From: an uncultured Lachnospiraceae bacterium
Lineage (GTDB): Bacteria; Bacillota; Clostridia; Lachnospirales; Lachnospiraceae
Assembly (NCBI GenBank): GCA_947068385.1
Contig: CAMTBF010000158.1
Span: 1-7,618 of the forward strand
Reading direction: 5' to 3'
Length of the DNA: 7,618 nt
How positions within the stretch are numbered: the first letter of the stretch is position 1; each line of letters starts with the position of its first letter. Shown here piece by piece: positions 1 to 7,032 of the stretch. The notes below the pieces were generated by a model that did not search any database, was not told the DNA's origin, and saw only the letters and a program-made list of their open reading frames with translations. Both the position numbers and the translations under genes were made by a program.

Positions 1-8
1 TAGCCTTT

Positions 9-791
9 ATGGTGATAAATTTAGCACTATTATTTATCTTGGCTTACTTCCTGCTGATCCTGGTCAGGGTGTCATGCTTCGTGTTCGTGGCCCCTTTCTT
101 CAGCATGAAGAATACGCCTGCCAATGTGCGGGTGGCCATCAGCTTTTTTACCTCGCTGCTTCTGTACCAGGCCCTGACGCCCACTGAGGCGGTGACCTAT
201 TCGTCGCTTGCGGGGTATACGGTCATCGTGCTGAAGGAGGCGCTGGTGGGGCTGCTGATAGGCTTTGCGGCCAATACCTGCACCTCCATCGTGAACTTTG
301 CGGGCTCTATCGCGGACATGGAGACAGGACTGTCCATGGTGACGCTGATGGACCCCACCTCCAGGGAGAGCACCAGCATTACGGGCGTGCTGTACCAGTA
401 TGTGCTGATGTTCATCATGATCGCCACGGGGATGTACAGGTATCTCTTCGGCGCCCTGGCGGATACGTTTATACTGATTCCCGTGAACGGGGCGGTGTTC
501 CGCGCGGATTCCCTGGTGGATTCCATGCTGGAGTTCCTGACGGACTATGTCATCATCGGCTTCCGGATCGTGCTGCCCATATTCTGCTCCATCCTGCTGC
601 TGAACGCGGTGCTGGGCGTGCTGGCCAAGGTGGCCCCCCAGATGAATATGTTCGCCGTGGGCATCCAGCTGAAGGTCCTGGTGGGGCTGTCGGTGCTCTT
701 CCTCACGGCAGGCATGCTGCCGGGGATAGGGGACTTTGTGTTCGACGAGATGAAGAGAATGATCCATTCCTTTGTGGGAGGCATGACATGA
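9..791 (+). CDS. fliR: Flagellar export gate protein FliR
   Basis: FliR is an inner-membrane part of the flagellar type III export gate; with FliP and FliQ it forms the entry channel for rod, hook and filament subunits. The 260-residue product has the normal family length and is almost wholly hydrophobic, with about six membrane segments near residues 3-30, 40-57, 66-90, 122-150, 175-200 and 215-236. The best family block is at 199-227, containing LGVLAKVAPQMNMFAVG, and an early RVSCFVFVAPFFS stretch (20-32) matches the usual FliR N-terminus. The ATG at 9 fits homologue length, but its ribosome site would lie at or beyond the window edge, so the start is likely rather than proven. The TAG at 1-3 is in another frame and could be the stop of an upstream fliQ; this cannot be shown. 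The stop overlaps the flhB start (ATGA, 788-791). Confidence 0.95.
   Translation: MVINLALLFILAYFLLILVRVSCFVFVAPFFSMKNTPANVRVAISFFTSLLLYQALTPTEAVTYSSLAGYTVIVLKEALVGLLIGFAANTCTSIVNFAGSIADMETGLSMVTLMDPTSRESTSITGVLYQYVLMFIMIATGMYRYLFGALADTFILIPVNGAVFRADSLVDSMLEFLTDYVIIGFRIVLPIFCSILLLNAVLGVLAKVAPQMNMFAVGIQLKVLVGLSVLFLTAGMLPGIGDFVFDEMKRMIHSFVGGMT
776..781 (+). promoter_or_regulatory. Ribosome binding site of flhB
   Basis: GGGAGG lies six bases before the flhB ATG at 788, inside the 3' end of fliR. It supports this start despite the overlap and allows both fresh initiation and coupling to fliR translation. Confidence 0.75.
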
Positions 792-1897
792 TTCGCTATA
801 ATCTGCAGTTTTTTGCAAAGGAGGGCATGGGCGGCGAGAAGACAGAGCCCGCCACCCAGAAGAAGCTGAACGATGCCCGCAAGAAGGGGCAGGTGGCCAA
901 GAGCCGGGAGCTCACCAACGGCCTGGAGCTTCTGGCGCTGTTCCTGATACTGAAGTTCTGGGTAGGGCATATGGGCATACAGTTCCTGGATGTGTTCAAC
1001 AATGTCTACAGCAGGATCCCGGACGTGACGGTGTACTGGCAGGACACCATGCCCGAGCGGGAGGCCAGCATCCTGTTCAGCCAGCTGCTGCTGGGCGTGC
1101 TGACGATCATAGCCCCCATCCTGCTGGTAGGGTATCTGATCGCGTTCCTCACGGACGTGGCCCAGGTGAAATGGAAGCCCAGCCTAGAGCCCATGAAGCC
1201 CAAGTTCAGCAAGCTGAACCCGATCAGCGGCTTCAAGAAGATCTTCTCCGTGAACGCCCTGGTGGAGCTGGTGAAGTCCATCGCGAAGATCGCGCTGATC
1301 GGGTACGTGTGCTACAGCTACCTGAAGGACAAATGGCCCATACTGTTCAACCTCTACGACGTGACGCTGATGCAGGCCCTGGGGCTGGTGGCGGAAACCG
1401 TGACGGATCTGGGGATACGGGTGGCCGTCTTCTATATGGTGCTGGCCTTCGCGGACTACGCCTACCAGAAGTTCAAGTTCTCCAACGACATGAAGATGAC
1501 CAAGCAGGAGGTCAAGGAGGAGTTCAAGCAGCAGGAAGGCGATCCCCAGGTCAAGGGCAAGATCAGGCAGAAGATGAGGGAGACCTCCATGAAGCGCATG
1601 ATGCAGTCCCTGCCCCAGGCGGACGTGGTCATCACGAATCCCACCCATTATGCGGTGGCCATCAAGTATGACCCCCAGGTGGCGGACGCCCCTTTGGTGA
1701 TAGCCAAGGGCGAGGATTACCTGGCGGCCCGGATCAAAGAGGTGGCCAGGGAGAACAATATCGAGATCGTAGAGAACAAGCCGCTGGCCCGGATGCTGTA
1801 CGCCAATGTGGACATAGGGCAGGCAGTGCCGCCGGAGCTGTATCAGGCGGTGGCGGAGGTGCTGGCTTTTGTATATCAGTTGCAGGGTAAGATTTAA
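788..1897 (+). CDS. flhB: Flagellar export switch protein FlhB
   Basis: FlhB is the substrate-specificity switch of the flagellar export apparatus. It sits in the inner membrane and changes export from rod/hook proteins to filament proteins after cutting itself. The 369-residue product begins with the LQFFA motif common in Firmicutes FlhB, then the family block GEKTEPATQKKLNDARKKGQ (about 16-35). Four membrane segments lie near 44-68, 97-122, 154-180 and 200-223, followed by a charged linker and a cytosolic domain. The autocleavage site NPTH is intact at 284-287 (bases 1637-1648); cleavage is known to fall between Asn and Pro. The downstream pieces VIAKGED and ENKPLARMLY also match the family. 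The gene overlaps fliR by four bases and ends 42 bases before flhA. Separate fliR and flhB genes are seen here, not the fliR-flhB fusion found in some clostridia. Confidence 0.97.
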   Translation: MIRYNLQFFAKEGMGGEKTEPATQKKLNDARKKGQVAKSRELTNGLELLALFLILKFWVGHMGIQFLDVFNNVYSRIPDVTVYWQDTMPEREASILFSQLLLGVLTIIAPILLVGYLIAFLTDVAQVKWKPSLEPMKPKFSKLNPISGFKKIFSVNALVELVKSIAKIALIGYVCYSYLKDKWPILFNLYDVTLMQALGLVAETVTDLGIRVAVFYMVLAFADYAYQKFKFSNDMKMTKQEVKEEFKQQEGDPQVKGKIRQKMRETSMKRMMQSLPQADVVITNPTHYAVAIKYDPQVADAPLVIAKGEDYLAARIKEVARENNIEIVENKPLARMLYANVDIGQAVPPELYQAVAEVLAFVYQLQGKI

Positions 1898-1922
1898 AGA
1901 CCATTGGGATTCAAGGAAATCA

Positions 1923-1930
1923 GGGGAGGA
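1923..1930 (+). promoter_or_regulatory. Ribosome binding site deciding the flhA start
   Basis: GGGGAGGA lies nine bases before the ATG at 1940. It favours this start over the in-frame TTG at 1904, which has no comparable site and would make part of this element coding. A second ATG at 1952 is also in frame but sits too far away. Confidence 0.8.
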
Positions 1931-1939
1931 GACGACAGC

Positions 1940-3985
1940 ATGAGCGAAAAAATGGCGAGAACAGACGTTATGATAGCCATCTATGTGCTGGTGGCGTTCA
2001 TGATGTTCATCGTGCCGCTTCCGGCGGGCATACTGGACGTGTTCATGGCATTTAACATTGCTATCGCTTTTACGATTCTGTTTGCCTGCATGTTCATCAA
2101 GGAAGTGCTGGATATGTCGTACTTCCCTACCATTCTTTTGTTCACCACCATTTTCCGGATAGCCATGAACGTGTCCTCCACGAGACTGATCCTGAAGACG
2201 GGCACCTCCGGAAATGTGGTATTGACCTTTGGAGAGTTCGTAGGCGGCGGCGACCTGATCATCGGCGCGATCGTCTTCATCATACTGATCATGATCCAGT
2301 TCCTGGTCATCAACAAAGGTTCCGAGCGCGTGGCCGAGGTCACTGCCAGATTCACGCTGGACGCCATGCCCGGTAAGCAGATGGCCATCGACGCGGACCT
2401 GAACACCGGCGCCATCGATGACAGGGAGGCCAGGGAGAGGCGTGAGAAGATTCAGCTGGAGTCCAGCTTCTTCGGCTCCATGGACGGTGCCGTCAAGTAT
2501 GTAAAGGGAGACGCCATCGCAGGGCTGCTGCTGACGCTGATCAATCTGTTGGGCGGCCTGGCCATGGGCATGCTGCGCAATAACATGGATGCCATGACGG
2601 CGCTGAACAATTACGGCATCCTTACCATTGGCGACGGTCTGGTGAGCCAGATCCCCTCTCTGCTCATCTCCCTGTCCACCGGTGTGCTGGTCACGAAGGG
2701 AAGCAAGGAGTCAGAGTTCGGCCCGGCCATTATCAGGCAGCTCTTCGGGATACCGAAGGTCATGTACATGGTGGGCGGGACGCTGGCGTTTTTGTCCATA
2801 TTCACGGATCTGAACACCATCCTGTTCCTGGGGCTGGGCCTTCTCTTCATCGTGGGCGGCAGGATGATCGCCAGCAATCTGGAGACCCAGGCCATCGAGC
2901 GGGAGGTGGACAGCGACGAGGAGGCGGCGGAGGAGATGCGCCAGCCCGAGAACGTGGCCAGCCTCCTGCAGGTGGATCCCATCGAGCTGGAGTTCGGCTA
3001 CGGGATCATCCCCCTGGCCGATGTGAACCAGGGCGGAGACCTGCTGGACCGCGTGGTCATGATCAGGCGTCAGATCGCGCTGGAGCTTGGTACCGTGGTG
3101 CCGATCATCCGCCTGCGGGACAATATCCAGCTGAACCCCAACCAGTACATCATCAAGATCAAGGGCATACAGGTCAGCGAGGGCGAGATCCTCTTCGACC
3201 ACTACATGGCCATGAACCCCGGCTATGTGGAGGAGGAGATCACGGGCATCCCTACCTTCGAGCCTTCCTTCCATCTGCCGGCCATCTGGATCACGGAGGG
3301 GCAGAGGGAGCGGGCGGAGAGCCTGGGCTATACCGTGGTGGACCCGCCGTCCATCATCGCCACCCATCTGACGGAGATCATCCGGCAGCATATCGACGAG
3401 CTGCTGAGCAGGCAGGATGTCCAGAACCTGGTGAACAACATGAAGGAGACCAACCCCTCTCTGGTGGAGGAGCTGGTTCCCAAGCTCCTGGGGCTGGGCG
3501 AGATCCAGAAGGTGCTGCAGAACCTGTTGAAGGAGGGCATCTCCATCCGGGACCTCCTGACCATCATGGAGACCCTGGCGGACTATGCTCCGGCTACCAG
3601 GGATACGGATATTTTGACGGAATATGTCAGGCAGAGCCTGAAGCGGGCGATCTCCACGAAGTATTTCCCGCCCCACGAGACCACCAATGTGGTCACGCTG
3701 GATCCCAAGGTGGAGCAGGAGATCATGGGAAGCGTGAAGCAGACGGAGAACGGCGCTTTTCTGAACCTGGATCCCGGGAGGTCCCGGGCGATCATCGATT
3801 CGGTGGGCAAGGAGGTCCAGAAGCTGGAGAACCTTGGAAAGAATCCGATTGTGATCACTTCTCCCATCGTGCGTATGTATTTCAAGAGATTGACAGAAGA
3901 TTATTACAGGGAATTGGTAGTGGTGTCATATAATGAAGTGGAGACGAATGTGGAATTACAGTCTGTGGGGATGGTGACAGCATAA
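1940..3985 (+). CDS. flhA: Flagellar export gate protein FlhA
   Basis: FlhA is the large export-gate component. Its membrane part takes part in using the proton motive force, and its cytosolic ring docks chaperone-substrate complexes. The 681-residue product, from the ATG at 1940, has the usual length. Eight membrane segments can be placed near 9-26, 28-51, 56-76, 101-124, 194-212, 233-253, 268-287 and 291-310. The FHIPEP-family signature at 130-153 is complete, including RVAEVTARF and PGKQMAID. The blocks RIAMNVSSTRLIL (73-85) and LSTGVLVTKG also fit. An acidic linker near 320-335 leads to the cytosolic domain, which ends in the typical NPIVITSPIVRMYF stretch. The gene follows flhB by 42 bases and is separated from flhF by one base. 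Nothing is missing or unusual in the protein. Confidence 0.97.
   Translation: MSEKMARTDVMIAIYVLVAFMMFIVPLPAGILDVFMAFNIAIAFTILFACMFIKEVLDMSYFPTILLFTTIFRIAMNVSSTRLILKTGTSGNVVLTFGEFVGGGDLIIGAIVFIILIMIQFLVINKGSERVAEVTARFTLDAMPGKQMAIDADLNTGAIDDREARERREKIQLESSFFGSMDGAVKYVKGDAIAGLLLTLINLLGGLAMGMLRNNMDAMTALNNYGILTIGDGLVSQIPSLLISLSTGVLVTKGSKESEFGPAIIRQLFGIPKVMYMVGGTLAFLSIFTDLNTILFLGLGLLFIVGGRMIASNLETQAIEREVDSDEEAAEEMRQPENVASLLQVDPIELEFGYGIIPLADVNQGGDLLDRVVMIRRQIALELGTVVPIIRLRDNIQLNPNQYIIKIKGIQVSEGEILFDHYMAMNPGYVEEEITGIPTFEPSFHLPAIWITEGQRERAESLGYTVVDPPSIIATHLTEIIRQHIDELLSRQDVQNLVNNMKETNPSLVEELVPKLLGLGEIQKVLQNLLKEGISIRDLLTIMETLADYAPATRDTDILTEYVRQSLKRAISTKYFPPHETTNVVTLDPKVEQEIMGSVKQTENGAFLNLDPGRSRAIIDSVGKEVQKLENLGKNPIVITSPIVRMYFKRLTEDYYRELVVVSYNEVETNVELQSVGMVTA
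3773..3788 (+). repeat. GC-only inverted repeat inside flhA
   Basis: CCCGGGA at 3773-3779 and TCCCGGG at 3782-3788 are exact reverse complements separated by two bases. In RNA this gives a six-pair all-GC stem with a four-base loop. It lies in the FlhA C-terminal coding region about 200 bases before the stop and encodes part of DPGRSR. It may be chance in GC-rich codons; no T-tract follows. Confidence 0.45.
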
Positions 3986-3986
3986 G

Positions 3987-5258
3987 ATGATAATCAAGAA
4001 GTTTTTGGGCAAAACGGAAGAGGAGGCGGTGGAGGCTGCCAAAAAGGAGCTGGGAAGCGGCGTTGTCATCATGAATGTGAAGACTGTGAAGCGCAAGGGG
4101 CTGATGGCGCTGTTCCGGCCGAAGATGATCGAGGTCACCGTGGCGCTGGAGGAGGAGAGCGACGCGAAGCGCCCTCCGCGCAGGGAAGGGAGCCCCACAG
4201 CAGCCCGCACCGTGCTCCAGGGGGGGAGGCCGGTATCCGGCGGGGGAAGCGCCCTGCGGCCTGCGGAGGATCCGCTGGAGGACAGGGCGTCCATCGAGAG
4301 GAAGCTTGACAATCTCCAGAACCTCCTGGTGAGCCGGTTCCAGCAGAGCGAGCTGGAGCGCAGGGAGCAGATGGCAGGCGAGGAGGACGGCCCGGATCCG
4401 GAGGAATGCCCGGAAGAGGAGGACATGGAGGAGAAGGAGGAGGTCACCGAGCAGCAGCGGTTCATGAAGCTCCTGTACAACACCATGCTGGAGAGCGAGG
4501 TGGACGAGAAGTACGCGAACCAGATCGTGGACGAGGTGGACGTGTCGGGGCAGTCCAATCTTCCCTTTGATTATATATTGGGAAATGTCTACCAGAAGAT
4601 GATCCTGAAATTCGGCAGGGCGGACGGGATCACCGCCGCGGAGGGACATCCGAAGATCGTGGTCTTCATGGGCCCCACAGGGGTGGGAAAGACCACCACC
4701 ATAGCCAAGATAGCCAGCGATTACGTGGTGGAGGAGAAGAAAAAGGTGGCGCTCCTGACGGCGGATACCTACCGCATCGCCGCGGTAGACCAGCTGCGCA
4801 CCTATGCCAATATCCTGGAGGTCCCTTTCCGGGTCATCTACTCCGAGGAGGAGGCCAGGGAAGCGATACAGGAATTTGCGGAGTATGACTATATCTTCGT
4901 AGACACCGCGGGACATTCCCATCAGAACGAGGAGCAGCTGAACCATATGAAGAGGCTGGTGGAGGTGGTGCGGGAGGCAGGGGAGAGCCAGGTGTTCCTG
5001 GTGCTTTCCGCCACTACGAAATACAGGGACCTGACCAGGATCGTATCCCGGTACAGCCAGATCGCGGACTATCAGCTGATCTTTACGAAGCTGGACGAGA
5101 CGGACGTGCTGGGGAACCTGCTGAACCTGAAGCTCTATACGGATACGCCCATCGCTTTCGTGACATACGGACAGAACGTGCCCAACGACATCGAGCAGTT
5201 CAATCCCCAGAAGGCGGTAAAGCAGATTCTGAGCAAGAAGCAGGAGCGGAATGCATGA
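3987..5258 (+). CDS. flhF: SRP-family GTPase FlhF
   Basis: FlhF is the third SRP-type GTPase, beside Ffh and FtsY. It forms a GTP-dependent dimer at the membrane and marks where, and in peritrichous species in what pattern, flagella are built. Three parts are visible. An N-terminal B domain (1-54) opens with the typical MIIKKFLGKT and ALFRPKMIEVTV. A long acidic low-complexity linker follows (about 55-160). The NG GTPase domain then has P-loop GPTGVGKTT (229-237), the SRP-specific DTYRIAAVDQLRTYA (260-274), G3 DTAGHS (306-311), LSATTKYRDL (340-349), G4 TKLD (367-370) and the closing YGQNVPNDIE. The G3 arginine usual in SRP GTPases is His310 here. At 423 residues it is longer than B. subtilis FlhF (about 366), mostly through the linker. 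The ATG is one base after the flhA stop with only a weak, distant GGGGATGG (3967-3974), so coupling to flhA translation is likely. FlhG follows, as expected for its partner. Confidence 0.96.
   Translation: MIIKKFLGKTEEEAVEAAKKELGSGVVIMNVKTVKRKGLMALFRPKMIEVTVALEEESDAKRPPRREGSPTAARTVLQGGRPVSGGGSALRPAEDPLEDRASIERKLDNLQNLLVSRFQQSELERREQMAGEEDGPDPEECPEEEDMEEKEEVTEQQRFMKLLYNTMLESEVDEKYANQIVDEVDVSGQSNLPFDYILGNVYQKMILKFGRADGITAAEGHPKIVVFMGPTGVGKTTTIAKIASDYVVEEKKKVALLTADTYRIAAVDQLRTYANILEVPFRVIYSEEEAREAIQEFAEYDYIFVDTAGHSHQNEEQLNHMKRLVEVVREAGESQVFLVLSATTKYRDLTRIVSRYSQIADYQLIFTKLDETDVLGNLLNLKLYTDTPIAFVTYGQNVPNDIEQFNPQKAVKQILSKKQERNA
4220..4226 (+). repeat. Seven-G tract in the flhF linker
   Basis: An uninterrupted run of seven G crosses codons 78-80 of flhF (Gln-Gly-Gly), upstream of the GTPase domain. 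A one-base slip would remove the NG domain. The tract is short by the standards of known phase-variable repeats. Confidence 0.6.
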
Positions 5259-5310
5259 GGACAAAATGGAGGAAGAGCGTTCCAGCACAGGAAGATACGC
5301 AAGGAGGTAA
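5251..5310 (+). CDS. Possible 19-residue coupling mini-ORF before flhG
   Basis: An ATG at 5251 overlaps the last eight bases of flhF in another frame and opens a 19-codon frame (MHEDKMEEERSSTGRYARR). An AGGAG at 5242-5246 lies four bases upstream. Its TAA (5308-5310) touches the flhG ribosome site AAGGAGGT and ends three bases before the flhG ATG, in the same frame as flhG. This placement would suit a translational coupler that carries ribosomes from flhF to flhG. The peptide is charged and resembles nothing I know. It could equally be chance in a 55-base gap, and no function is claimed. Confidence 0.2.
   Translation: MHEDKMEEERSSTGRYARR
5301..5308 (+). promoter_or_regulatory. Strong ribosome binding site of flhG
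   Basis: AAGGAGGT, close to the ideal anti-16S complement, lies five bases before the ATG at 5314. It is the strongest such site in the window and fixes the flhG start. That start also places the DQAxxLR motif right at the N-terminus, as the family requires. Confidence 0.9.
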
Positions 5311-5313
5311 AAG

Positions 5314-6189
5314 ATGGACCAGGCAGAACAGTTACGAATCCTAAAGGCAGGCCAGCAGCAGTCCAAGCCCTTGGCCCGCGTCATTGCCGTCACCAGCGGC
5401 AAGGGCGGCGTGGGAAAGTCCAATACCTCCATCAATCTGGCCATCCAGTTCAGGAAGATGGGGAAGCGGGTCATCATCCTGGATGCGGACTTCGGCCTGG
5501 CGAATATAGAGATCATGTTTGGCGCGGTGCCTGAGCACAATCTGTGCGACCTGATCTACCAGGGGAAGGGCATCAGGGACATCATCACATGGGGCCCTAT
5601 GGAGGTGGGGTTCATCTCAGGCGGGAGCGGCATCGTGGGGATGTCCAACCTGAGCCGGGATTATCTGAATTACATCATCCAGAACCTGGCCCAGCTGGAC
5701 AGCATCGCCGACATCATCATCGTGGACACGGGGGCGGGCATCTCGGACGCCGTGCTGGAGTTCCTGATAGCCAGCGGCGAGATCCTCCTGGTGACCACGC
5801 CGGAGCCCACGTCCATCACGGATTCCTATTCGCTGGTGAAGGCCCTGTACCGCCATCCCAGGTTCGACGCGGACACCATGAAGGTGAAGCTGATCGCCAA
5901 CAGGGTGCAGAAGGAATCGGAGGGGCAGGTCCTCTTCAACAAGCTGAACGCGGTGATAGAGCGCTATCTGAAGGTGCCCATGACCTATCTGGGCTATGTG
6001 CCGGAGGATCCCCAGCTGCCCAAGTCGGTGATGCAGCAGATCCCGGTGTCCCTGCACAATCCCTCGGCCAGGTCCACGGCGGCCTATGAGCGCATCGCGG
6101 CCAGGCTCCTGGACAAGGAGGAGGCCGGACGGCAGCCCAAGAGAGGGATGGCGGCGTTTTTTTCACATATCATTACCAGAAAACGGTAA
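5314..6189 (+). CDS. flhG: MinD-like ATPase FlhG (FleN/YlxH), FlhF activator
   Basis: FlhG is a ParA/MinD-family ATPase that controls flagellar number and placement by stimulating FlhF GTP hydrolysis; in B. subtilis it also helps assemble the C-ring. The 291-residue product starts with DQAEQLR (2-8), matching the DQAxxLR element known to activate FlhF. A deviant Walker A, KGGVGKSN (30-37), has the signature first lysine. DADFGLANIEIMFG (57-70) is the family switch region, and Walker B IIIVDTGAG (134-142) contains Asp138. TTPEPTSITD (161-170) is also typical. The C-terminal tail (277-291, RGMAAFFSHIITRKR) alternates hydrophobic and basic residues like the amphipathic membrane-targeting helix of MinD proteins. 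All catalytic elements are present. It lies 55 bases after flhF and 27 bases before the PilZ gene. Confidence 0.96.
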   Translation: MDQAEQLRILKAGQQQSKPLARVIAVTSGKGGVGKSNTSINLAIQFRKMGKRVIILDADFGLANIEIMFGAVPEHNLCDLIYQGKGIRDIITWGPMEVGFISGGSGIVGMSNLSRDYLNYIIQNLAQLDSIADIIIVDTGAGISDAVLEFLIASGEILLVTTPEPTSITDSYSLVKALYRHPRFDADTMKVKLIANRVQKESEGQVLFNKLNAVIERYLKVPMTYLGYVPEDPQLPKSVMQQIPVSLHNPSARSTAAYERIAARLLDKEEAGRQPKRGMAAFFSHIITRKR

Positions 6190-6205
6190 AATGAACAGTA
6201 AAGGC

Positions 6206-6211
6206 AGGTGG
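6206..6211 (+). promoter_or_regulatory. Ribosome binding site deciding the PilZ gene start
   Basis: AGGTGG lies five bases before the ATG at 6217. An in-frame GTG at 6208 falls inside this element, which argues against the GTG as start. Confidence 0.65.
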
Positions 6212-6216
6212 TTGTT

Positions 6217-6954
6217 ATGTTTTCCAAATTTATATCGATCGGGGATAAGATTGAATTGCAGGCCGTGTCCCATGAATATGACGAGAAGCCCGGGAGCCAG
6301 GCGAAGGTATATCACAGCGAGGTGAACGAGATTCAGTCCGAGGACACCATCGAGATCAAGATGCCCATGGAGAAGACGAAATTGATTCTGCTTCCCATAG
6401 ACAGTGAATACGATATGATTTTCTATGGCTCCAGCGGCCTGTTCCAGTGCCTGGGCAGGGTCATCGACCGCTATAAGAGCAACAACGCGTATCTGCTCCT
6501 GGTGGAGATGACCAGCAACCTGCGCAAGTATCAGCGGAGAGAGTTCTACCGCCTGCGCTGTGCGCTGGAGATGCATGCCAGGATGCTGCGGGAGGACGAG
6601 GTACAGACCGTGGAGAGCAGGATGCCCTATACCCTGGCGGGGGACCTGCCCCTGAAGGAGAGCGTCATCGTGGACATCAGCGGCGGGGGGCTGCGCTTCG
6701 TGTCCACCCATCGCTTTGAACAGGGCAGCCTGCTGTACTGCAGCTACCACCTGATGAACGGCGGGGAACATAAGAAGTACGAAGTGATCAGCAAGGTGAT
6801 CAGCTGCATAGAGCTGGACAACCGCCCCGGCACATATGAGCACAGGGTGCAGTACTATGATATAGACCCGGTGGAGCGGGAGGAGATCATCAAATACATC
6901 TTCGAGGAAGAGCGCAAGAGCAGGCAGAAGAAGAGGTTCAATTCCGAGGCATAA
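6217..6954 (+). CDS. PilZ-domain c-di-GMP flagellar brake protein (YcgR/MotI-like)
   Basis: Proteins of this type bind cyclic di-GMP and then slow or disengage the flagellar motor (YcgR in E. coli, MotI/YpfA in B. subtilis). The 245-residue product has an N-terminal beta-rich region (about 8-100) consistent with the YcgR N-terminal domain, then a PilZ domain (about 105-230). Both c-di-GMP motifs are intact: RxxxR as R108-EFY-R112, inside QRREFYRLR, and DxSxxG as D153-I-S155-GG-G158. Binding is therefore expected but inferred. About 40 residues separate the two motifs, more than in the homologues I can recall, suggesting an inserted loop near 124-148. The C-terminus is a charged helix rich in Lys and Arg. 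There is no signal peptide or membrane segment, so the protein is probably cytosolic. It sits between flhG and cheC in the same orientation, which supports a motility role. I give no symbol because ycgR and motI cannot be told apart here. Confidence 0.88.
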   Translation: MFSKFISIGDKIELQAVSHEYDEKPGSQAKVYHSEVNEIQSEDTIEIKMPMEKTKLILLPIDSEYDMIFYGSSGLFQCLGRVIDRYKSNNAYLLLVEMTSNLRKYQRREFYRLRCALEMHARMLREDEVQTVESRMPYTLAGDLPLKESVIVDISGGGLRFVSTHRFEQGSLLYCSYHLMNGGEHKKYEVISKVISCIELDNRPGTYEHRVQYYDIDPVEREEIIKYIFEEERKSRQKKRFNSEA

Positions 6955-6976
6955 TTCCAGGGCATAGAAGGCAGGC

Positions 6977-7001
6977 GCATCCGCTTGGCGCAGACGGATG
7001 C
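6977..7001 (+). promoter_or_regulatory. Stem-loop 1 in the cheC leader
   Basis: GCATCCG at 6977-6983 pairs perfectly with CGGATGC at 6995-7001 around an 11-base loop. It is not followed by T residues, so a terminator is unlikely. An RNA stabiliser, processing site or part of a larger fold is possible. Confidence 0.5.
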
Positions 7002-7008
7002 AAGGATA

Positions 7009-7026
7009 TGCGTGCCATGGCACGCA
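7009..7026 (+). promoter_or_regulatory. Perfect 18-base palindrome before the cheC ribosome site
   Basis: TGCGTGCCATGGCACGCA equals its own reverse complement. As DNA it could be a dimer-protein operator; as RNA it would fold into about seven pairs with a four-base loop, ending one base before the GGGGG ribosome site of cheC. Either role is inference. Confidence 0.6.
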
Positions 7027-7027
7027 C

Positions 7028-7032
7028 GGGGG
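7028..7032 (+). promoter_or_regulatory. Ribosome binding site of cheC
   Basis: GGGGG lies five bases before the ATG at 7038. It is a poorer anti-16S match than the GGAGG-type sites of the neighbouring genes, and a hairpin directly precedes it. Confidence 0.55.

Noticed and set aside
1171..1671. Plus-strand alternative-frame ORF within flhB (and similar ones at 5544-6089 and 6086-6325)
   Set aside because: Low-complexity Gly/Arg/Gln-rich products inside conserved genes, with no motifs.
1904..1939. TTG start giving FlhA twelve extra residues
   Set aside because: No ribosome site before it, and a good GGGGAGGA lies before the ATG at 1940, which also gives the usual N-terminus.
2711..3676. A 321-codon minus-strand frame opposite flhA
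   Set aside because: Compositional shadow of flhA; no recognisable domain, and flhA is intact with all its signatures.
3882..5540. A 552-codon open frame on the minus strand opposite flhA, flhF and flhG
   Set aside because: It lies across three well-supported genes and is very rich in Leu and His, as expected when GC-rich third positions are read in antisense. It shows no family motif.
6157..6163. T7 tract near the end of flhG as a terminator or slip site
   Set aside because: No GC stem precedes it, and it encodes conserved hydrophobic residues of the membrane-targeting tail.
6984..7015. Sigma-A or sigma-D promoter for cheC
   Set aside because: TTGGCG and GGATAT have some likeness to promoter boxes, but spacing and matches are poor and no TAAA box for sigma-D is present.
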